A stretch of 64,000 bases of DNA, from assembly GCF_000599865.1 (NCBI RefSeq), contig NZ_JHAC01000061.1:21248-85247 (forward strand), in the 5' to 3' direction. Below are positions 60,028 through 64,000 of this stretch, in pieces. The position numbers were made by a program, and so were the translations under genes. This DNA is from Deinococcus phoenicis. GTDB taxonomy: Bacteria; Deinococcota; Deinococci; Deinococcales; Deinococcaceae. Position 1 is the stretch's first letter. Each line of letters begins with the position of its first letter. The notes below the pieces were generated by a model. That model saw only the letters and a list, made by a program, of their open reading frames with translations, was not told where the DNA came from and searched no databases.

Positions 60028-61443
60028 TTACCGCGGGGCCAACCGCCGCTCTGCCAGCAGCGCGTCCACCATCAGCGCCCCCCCCAGAATCGCCGGGAGG
60101 CCGCCGCCCGGATGCACCCCGGTCCCCACCTGCCAGAGGCGGGGATGCAGGCGGTAGGGCTGGGGATGGAGGGGACCACCGCGCCAGGGGGAAAGAGCCG
60201 CACCGTAGATCGCCCCGCCGGGATGCCCCCCCGGCGCGTAATGGCTGGGAGGCAGGGCCAGCACGTCCCGCGCGGACGCCAGCAGGCCGGGCACCCCCAG
60301 CGTCCGTTCCACCCGCTGCACCTGCGCCCGCACCCAGGGATGGTCGGGGCCGAGCCTGCTGGCCGTGGCGGGCGCGGTCAGCAGCACCGCCAGGCGCGGG
60401 CCGTCCGCGTGGACGAGGGCCAGGGTGTCGGGCGGCAAGGCCCCGGCACGCACCGCAGCACGAAAGGTGCCGAAGTCGGCGGGCGGCAGGACCGAGGTGA
60501 AGGGCAGCGGCGCGGGACCGGACAGCGCGGCATACAGGGCCACCCCGCTCACCGTGCGGCGGGCGACGGGCGAGCGCACCGGCCTGCCCAGCAGCGCGGC
60601 GAGGCGGGCCGGGTCCAGCGCACTCACCAGCAGGTCGTGGCGGCGGACCTCTCCCCCACTCAGGGTCAGGCGGGCAGACGCCGGGTCCACACGGACAACC
60701 TCGGCTTGCTCGTGGACCTGCGCGCCGCGGACCGCCCCCAGCATGGTCAAGGTGTCCAGCAGCTGGCTCATGCCCCGCGCGGGCCGCGCCACATTGCCCG
60801 CGACGAGCGCCGGAATCAGCGCGTACAGTGCGGGCGCGTCCCGGGGCGCGAGGCCCGCATTGAGGGCGTGGGTGCCGACGGCGTGCGCCAGAGCCTCGGG
60901 CAGTCGCCGGGCACGCACCCAGCTCCCGGCGGTGAGGTGGCCCCCGACTGCCCGGAACAGCGCCGCACTCGCCCGCCGGAAAGCCGGGTCGCCCAGGCGC
61001 GGCGGTGTGGTCAGCAGCGTGCCGATGTGCGGAGCGAGGTCGAGGAGGGGCGTGCGGTACGTCTCCCAGGCCGCGTGCAGCGGGTGATCGGGAGGCACCG
61101 GCAACGGCACCGCACCGAACGGCGTGTGGTGCACACCCAGGCCCCCCGGCAACGGGCGCAGGTCGAGCGGGTCCATTTCCCCCAGCCGGGCCAGGAACGT
61201 CTGCCACACCTCCGGGAACGTCAAGAGGCTGGGGCCGGTGTCGAAGGACAGGCCGCCGACCGTCACCCGCCGCAGCTTCCCGCCCGCCCGGTCGCGCTCG
61301 TACACGGTGACCGCGTGCCCCCGCTCGCCCAGCAGCGCCGCGAGGGCGAGGCCCGCCAGGCCGCCACCCAGGATACCGATGGACCGCGCGGGGTCAGGGG
61401 TGGGTGGAGAGTGGAGGAGCCTGGCCTGTGGCGGACGGCTCAA
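60028..61443 (-). CDS. CrtI-type carotenoid desaturase (phytoene desaturase family)
   Basis: A 471-aa FAD enzyme. The dinucleotide site [22 protein letters not shown] is followed by [27 protein letters not shown], a standard CrtI start, and the C-terminal [20 protein letters not shown] binds FAD. In Deinococcus this family includes CrtI, CrtD (3',4'-desaturase) and CrtO; the length and context point to CrtD, but this is inference. TTG at 61443 overlaps the prenyltransferase stop (TTGA). Confidence 0.83.
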   Translation of the reverse strand: MSRPPQARLLHSPPTPDPARSIGILGGGLAGLALAALLGERGHAVTVYERDRAGGKLRRVTVGGLSFDTGPSLLTFPEVWQTFLARLGEMDPLDLRPLPGGLGVHHTPFGAVPLPVPPDHPLHAAWETYRTPLLDLAPHIGTLLTTPPRLGDPAFRRASAALFRAVGGHLTAGSWVRARRLPEALAHAVGTHALNAGLAPRDAPALYALIPALVAGNVARPARGMSQLLDTLTMLGAVRGAQVHEQAEVVRVDPASARLTLSGGEVRRHDLLVSALDPARLAALLGRPVRSPVARRTVSGVALYAALSGPAPLPFTSVLPPADFGTFRAAVRAGALPPDTLALVHADGPRLAVLLTAPATASRLGPDHPWVRAQVQRVERTLGVPGLLASARDVLALPPSHYAPGGHPGGAIYGAALSPWRGGPLHPQPYRLHPRLWQVGTGVHPGGGLPAILGGALMVDALLAERRLAPR

Positions 61444-62330
61444 GGCCACAGCCCCCGCGCCAGCAGGTACACCAGCGGCACCCCCGCCGTGGTCCCCACG
61501 ATCCAGGGGGTAACGATGCTGAGGGGATACAGCCGGGCGGCCCGCTCCGGCGTGGGCCGCCGCAGCAGCGCCAGGGCCATGCCGCCGCACACCAGCCACA
61601 GCGCGGTGGCGGTCAGGCGGCTGAGGGGCCACAGCAGCGCCCCGGCCAGCAGAAACCACGTCAGCGCGTAGGCAGCGGTCCCGCGCACCCCCAGCGTGGT
61701 GGCGACCGTGCGCGTCCCGGCGAGCCGGTCGGTGGGCACGTCCTGCGCGGCGTCGAAGGCGTGCTTGCCCACCGCATAGGCCATCAGCGCGGCCAGAGGC
61801 AGCAGCGGGAGCGGCGTGCCCAGGGCCAGCGCCGGGAGGGCCAGCGGCAGGGCATAGGCGACGTTGCTCAGGCCGTCGAGAAAGGGGCGGCCCTTCAGGC
61901 GCAGGGGCGGCACACTGTAGGCGACGAACAGCGCCGCCGTGAGCAGCAGCAGCACGCTCGCCGCAGGGGGCAGCAGCAGCGCGAGGGCCAGCAGAAACGG
62001 GGTATTCAGCGCCAGAACCGCGCCCAGCAGAGGGGCCGCCTCCGCCAGACCCAGCCGCGCGCCCTGCCAGCCGCCCTTGCGGAGCGACCGCGCGTCTTCC
62101 TCGCGGTCGGCCAGGTCGTTCAGGCCGTAGATCAGCAGATTGAAGGGCAGGGTCAGGTAGGCCAGCAGCACCAGCACGCCGGGGTCGAGCGTGTACAGCC
62201 GCCCGGTCAGCCACAGGCCGGTGACCAGCGTCCCGACCGTGTTCACCCACAGGGCGGGGCGGGACACGGCCAGCAGTCGCCGCAGGGGCAACCAGGCGGG
62301 ACGGGTCAGGGGGCGCGTGGGAGGCTGCAT
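61440..62330 (-). CDS. UbiA family prenyltransferase
   Basis: A 296-aa integral membrane enzyme with about eight helices. The two Asp-rich motifs are NDLADREED (about residue 90) and DAAQDVPTD (about residue 195). This sequence style recalls carotenoid/lycopene elongases and digeranylgeranyl-type enzymes rather than UbiA of quinone synthesis. It is coupled to a CrtI-type gene by a TTGA overlap. Start ATG follows AGGAAAGAG; TACAAT about 50 bp upstream may be the -10. Confidence 0.85.
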   Translation of the reverse strand: MQPPTRPLTRPAWLPLRRLLAVSRPALWVNTVGTLVTGLWLTGRLYTLDPGVLVLLAYLTLPFNLLIYGLNDLADREEDARSLRKGGWQGARLGLAEAAPLLGAVLALNTPFLLALALLLPPAASVLLLLTAALFVAYSVPPLRLKGRPFLDGLSNVAYALPLALPALALGTPLPLLPLAALMAYAVGKHAFDAAQDVPTDRLAGTRTVATTLGVRGTAAYALTWFLLAGALLWPLSRLTATALWLVCGGMALALLRRPTPERAARLYPLSIVTPWIVGTTAGVPLVYLLARGLWP

Positions 62331-62446
62331 GGCTCTTTCCTGGGGGAGACTCGCGCAACGGGGCGCGCGGGGCAGGCCGCATTGTAGAGGGGAAGCGGGT
62401 CGCCTGCCGGGACAGATGGCGGGAGCAGGCGCGGGAACCCACCGGA

Positions 62447-62632
62447 TCACCGCAGGAACTGGGCCTTCAGGGTCAGCGCCAGCCAGGCTTCATACGCCCG
62501 GGCGACCAACCCCACTCCTCCACCAGTTCCAGATAGACCTCGGCCCGGGTCAGCGCCAGAAAGGTGGCGGCCACGTGTTCGGGATCACCTCCCCACTCTG
62601 CGGCCCAGGGCAGCGCGCCGGCCTGGAGAGAG
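62447..62632 (-). pseudogene. frameshifted C-terminal remnant of a TetR-like regulator
   Basis: ALPWAAEWGGDPEHVAATFL and TRAEVYLELVEEWGWSP continue, after a one-base shift near 62510, in another frame as [15 protein letters not shown] and a TGA at 62447. Length and helical pattern fit the end of a TetR-type ligand domain. No N-terminal HTH remains. A plus-strand fragment at 62650-62697 (TLTGTHLGPFRDLP) looks like part of a SnoaL/ester-cyclase gene. Confidence 0.5.
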
Positions 62633-62799
62633 CGAGAGCGTCGCCTTCCACCCTGACCGGCACGCACCTGGGGCCTTTCCGGGACCTGCCCGCCCTGCTG
62701 CGTCAGCTCGGGGCGGCACCGGCGCGCCGCGCGTGATTCCCCGCCTTTCTCGAAAGGCTTACGGTGTACGGGCGTTCCGCGTGGCTCAATAGAGGGCAG

Positions 62800-63747
62800 A
62801 TGTCCCCCACGCTTCCTCCTGATCCCACCGCGATGTTCACGCCGTCGGAAGTCGAGGCGCGGACGGGGGTGCCCGCAGCGACCCTGCGGCAGTGGGAGCG
62901 GCGCTACGGCTTTCCCGCCCCGGTCCGCAACGCCAGCGGCTACCGCCTGTATTCCCCGCGTGATCTGGCGCAGATCGGGGAAATGCTGGGCCACCTGCGC
63001 GCCGGGGTGCCCGCCAGCCGCGCTGCGCAACTGATCCGGCCCGCTGGCCCCGGGCCGTCGCAGGCGGCACCGGTGGCCGCGCTGGCGGGGGCGCTGCTCC
63101 AGGCCCTGGTCGCGTCCGACCCGGTCCGGGCCGCGGCCCTGCTCTCGGAGGCCCACGCCCGCCTGAGCGTCGAGGATGTCCTGCTGAACGTGATGGCCCC
63201 GGCCCTGACCGAGCTGGGGCACGGCCACGCACGCGGCGAGATCCTGATTGCCCAGGTGCAGCAGGCGGGCGTGTTCCTGCGCGGGCGTGTGGCGGCGCTG
63301 CTGGAACTGGCGGGGCGGGGCACCTTCGGGCCGGGCGTGGTCGCCGCCTGCGCGCCCGGCGAGCAGCACGAGATCGGCCTGATGATGGTGGTGCTGACGC
63401 TGCGCCGCCAGGGTGTGCGGGCCGAGTACCTGGGCGCGAACATGCCCCTCGGCGACCTCGCCCTCTACGCCCAGCGGCGGCAGGCGGACGCCGTCCTGCT
63501 CGCCCTGAGCGGCGAATGGGCGCTGGAAGCCACCCGCGCGCAGAGCGCCGCCCTGACGGCCCTGGCCGTGCCCATCTTCTACGGCGGCGCGTTGCTAAAC
63601 GCTTCCCCCGAACTCGCGCCCGCGCTGGGCGGCCTCTATGCCGGGCCGGACGCTCGGGAGGCCGCAGCGACGATCATCCGCCAGCTGCGGCCAGCCTACC
63701 GGAAGGGCAGGGAGCGCCCCCACCCAGCGCGGTGGCCAGAGGAGTAA
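62800..63747 (+). CDS. MerR family regulator with B12-binding domain, CarH-like
   Basis: A 315-aa protein: MerR HTH (FTPSEVEARTGVPAATLRQWERRYGFP, about 13-39), a four-helix B12 cap (about 90-175) and a cobalamin-binding Rossmann domain with GEQHEIG (His190, matching the lower cobalt ligand of CarH). The cap signature W-x9-E-H of light-sensing CarH is not kept: residues 143, 144, 153 and 154 are H, A, V, Q. It is divergent from the UbiA-carotenoid genes, which CarH relatives typically control. ATG at 62800 follows GAGGGCAG. Confidence 0.87.
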   Translation: MSPTLPPDPTAMFTPSEVEARTGVPAATLRQWERRYGFPAPVRNASGYRLYSPRDLAQIGEMLGHLRAGVPASRAAQLIRPAGPGPSQAAPVAALAGALLQALVASDPVRAAALLSEAHARLSVEDVLLNVMAPALTELGHGHARGEILIAQVQQAGVFLRGRVAALLELAGRGTFGPGVVAACAPGEQHEIGLMMVVLTLRRQGVRAEYLGANMPLGDLALYAQRRQADAVLLALSGEWALEATRAQSAALTALAVPIFYGGALLNASPELAPALGGLYAGPDAREAAATIIRQLRPAYRKGRERPHPARWPEE

Positions 63748-63877
63748 CACGGATTCCGTCTGTTTCGTGAACAACCCCGGAGAGCGCCGGTCTGTTCACG
63801 TCACGCCCGGAACCCGTTCTGCTCCCACTCGCTCCGCCCGGATGCTCAGGTTCAAGACCTTTCGGAGTCCGTATGAG
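63747..63877. repeat. small hairpin repeat, copy E
   Basis: Ends ACACGGATTCCG and CGGAGTCCGTATGAG are inverted. Read on the minus strand it has AGGTCTTGAACCT followed by CCGGGCGGAGCGAG, the same plan as copies A, B and D. It begins at the stop codon of the CarH-like gene. Confidence 0.65.
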
Positions 63878-63894
63878 CCGGAAGAGAAACGAAG

Positions 63895-63920
63895 AAAGGC
63901 CCGAGACAGCGGGCCTTTTT
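63895..63920. terminator. bidirectional hairpin terminator
   Basis: AAAGGCCCG and CGGGCCTTT form a 9-bp stem with a 6-nt loop, followed by TTC on the plus strand and preceded by A-rich DNA that gives a T-rich tail on the minus strand. It can end the CarH-like gene and isolate it from the IS. Confidence 0.75.
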
Positions 63921-63939
63921 CTTCCCTATCCACCTCTCA

Positions 63940-64000
63940 GAGCGTGTTTGAAAAGGCTCAGGGAGCGGGTTCGAGGCGGCGCAACATGAGGCGGATGTTG
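63940..64000 (-). mobile_element. end of an insertion sequence
   Basis: GAGCGTGTTTGAAAAGGCTC (63940-63959) matches the end of the MITE at 46501. Inside it, a minus-strand frame enters from the right edge and ends NIRLMLRRLEPAP then TGA at 63958-63960. This looks like the C-terminus of an IS5-type DDE transposase (partial CDS 63958-63999). Family is tentative because only 13 residues are visible. Confidence 0.55.

Noticed and set aside
62191..62736. 181-codon plus-strand frame
   Set aside because: Mostly antisense to UbiA; only the last 16-29 codons look protein-like and these are treated as a decayed fragment.

Overview
The window is high-GC chromosomal DNA from a member of Deinococcus. The assignment rests on NurA and HerA side by side, a LysJ-type aminotransferase of the LysW lysine route, carotenoid genes of the deinoxanthin type, RecO and a BamA-like outer membrane protein, and on about twenty genes whose start codon lies only 6-9 nt after a TANNNT or CACACT-like -10 box (leaderless mRNAs, a known Deinococcus habit). 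Species cannot be told. No rRNA, tRNA, CRISPR array or complete insertion sequence was seen.

Layout. 1-5.3 kb: 5' part of a MATE exporter, lysJ, an EamA permease and a flavin-nucleotide-binding protein divergent from a MocR regulator. 5.4-9 kb: nurA-herA and a Crp/Fnr regulator. 9-13.2 kb: HDAC-fold deacetylase, PfkB sugar kinase, HD-GYP protein, panD. 13.3-20.8 kb: rqcH, an unlisted 43-aa membrane peptide, bamA-like gene, yggS-divIVA, a two-TM potassium channel. 21-27.3 kb: a small cluster of a helical-repeat protein, an esterase and a mini HTH protein, then an M8-like metalloprotease, DUF554 and DUF4384 proteins. 27.6-38 kb: nspC, a VOC protein, rpe-comB, methylmalonyl-CoA mutase and meaB, which flank an aldehyde dehydrogenase-FadR-fatty acid hydroxylase operon carrying a FadR-like operator.

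38.4-44.1 kb: a desiccation-type ferritin-like protein and an NAD salvage locus (permease of NiaP type, pncB, NMN adenylyltransferase with a broken Nudix domain, divergent nadE). 44.4-53.7 kb: SDR, HIT, HAD, two-subunit serine dehydratase, lycopene cyclase, hydrolase, recO, MgtC. 53.8-57.9 kb: proline catabolism operon (GntR regulator, proline dehydrogenase, NmrA-like reductase, P5C dehydrogenase) behind a perfect palindrome. 58-64 kb: secreted propeller-like protein, CrtI-like desaturase coupled to a UbiA prenyltransferase, a MerR-B12 regulator resembling CarH but lacking the light-sensing signature, and the end of an IS element.

Short repeats are the main unexplained layer. Three families appear: hairpin elements with ATACGGATTCCG-like ends, a TA-flanked MITE with GAGCATTTGTC termini, and a MITE with TGTTTGAAAAG termini that matches the IS end at the right border. 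Two of them supply the stop codon of the neighbouring gene.
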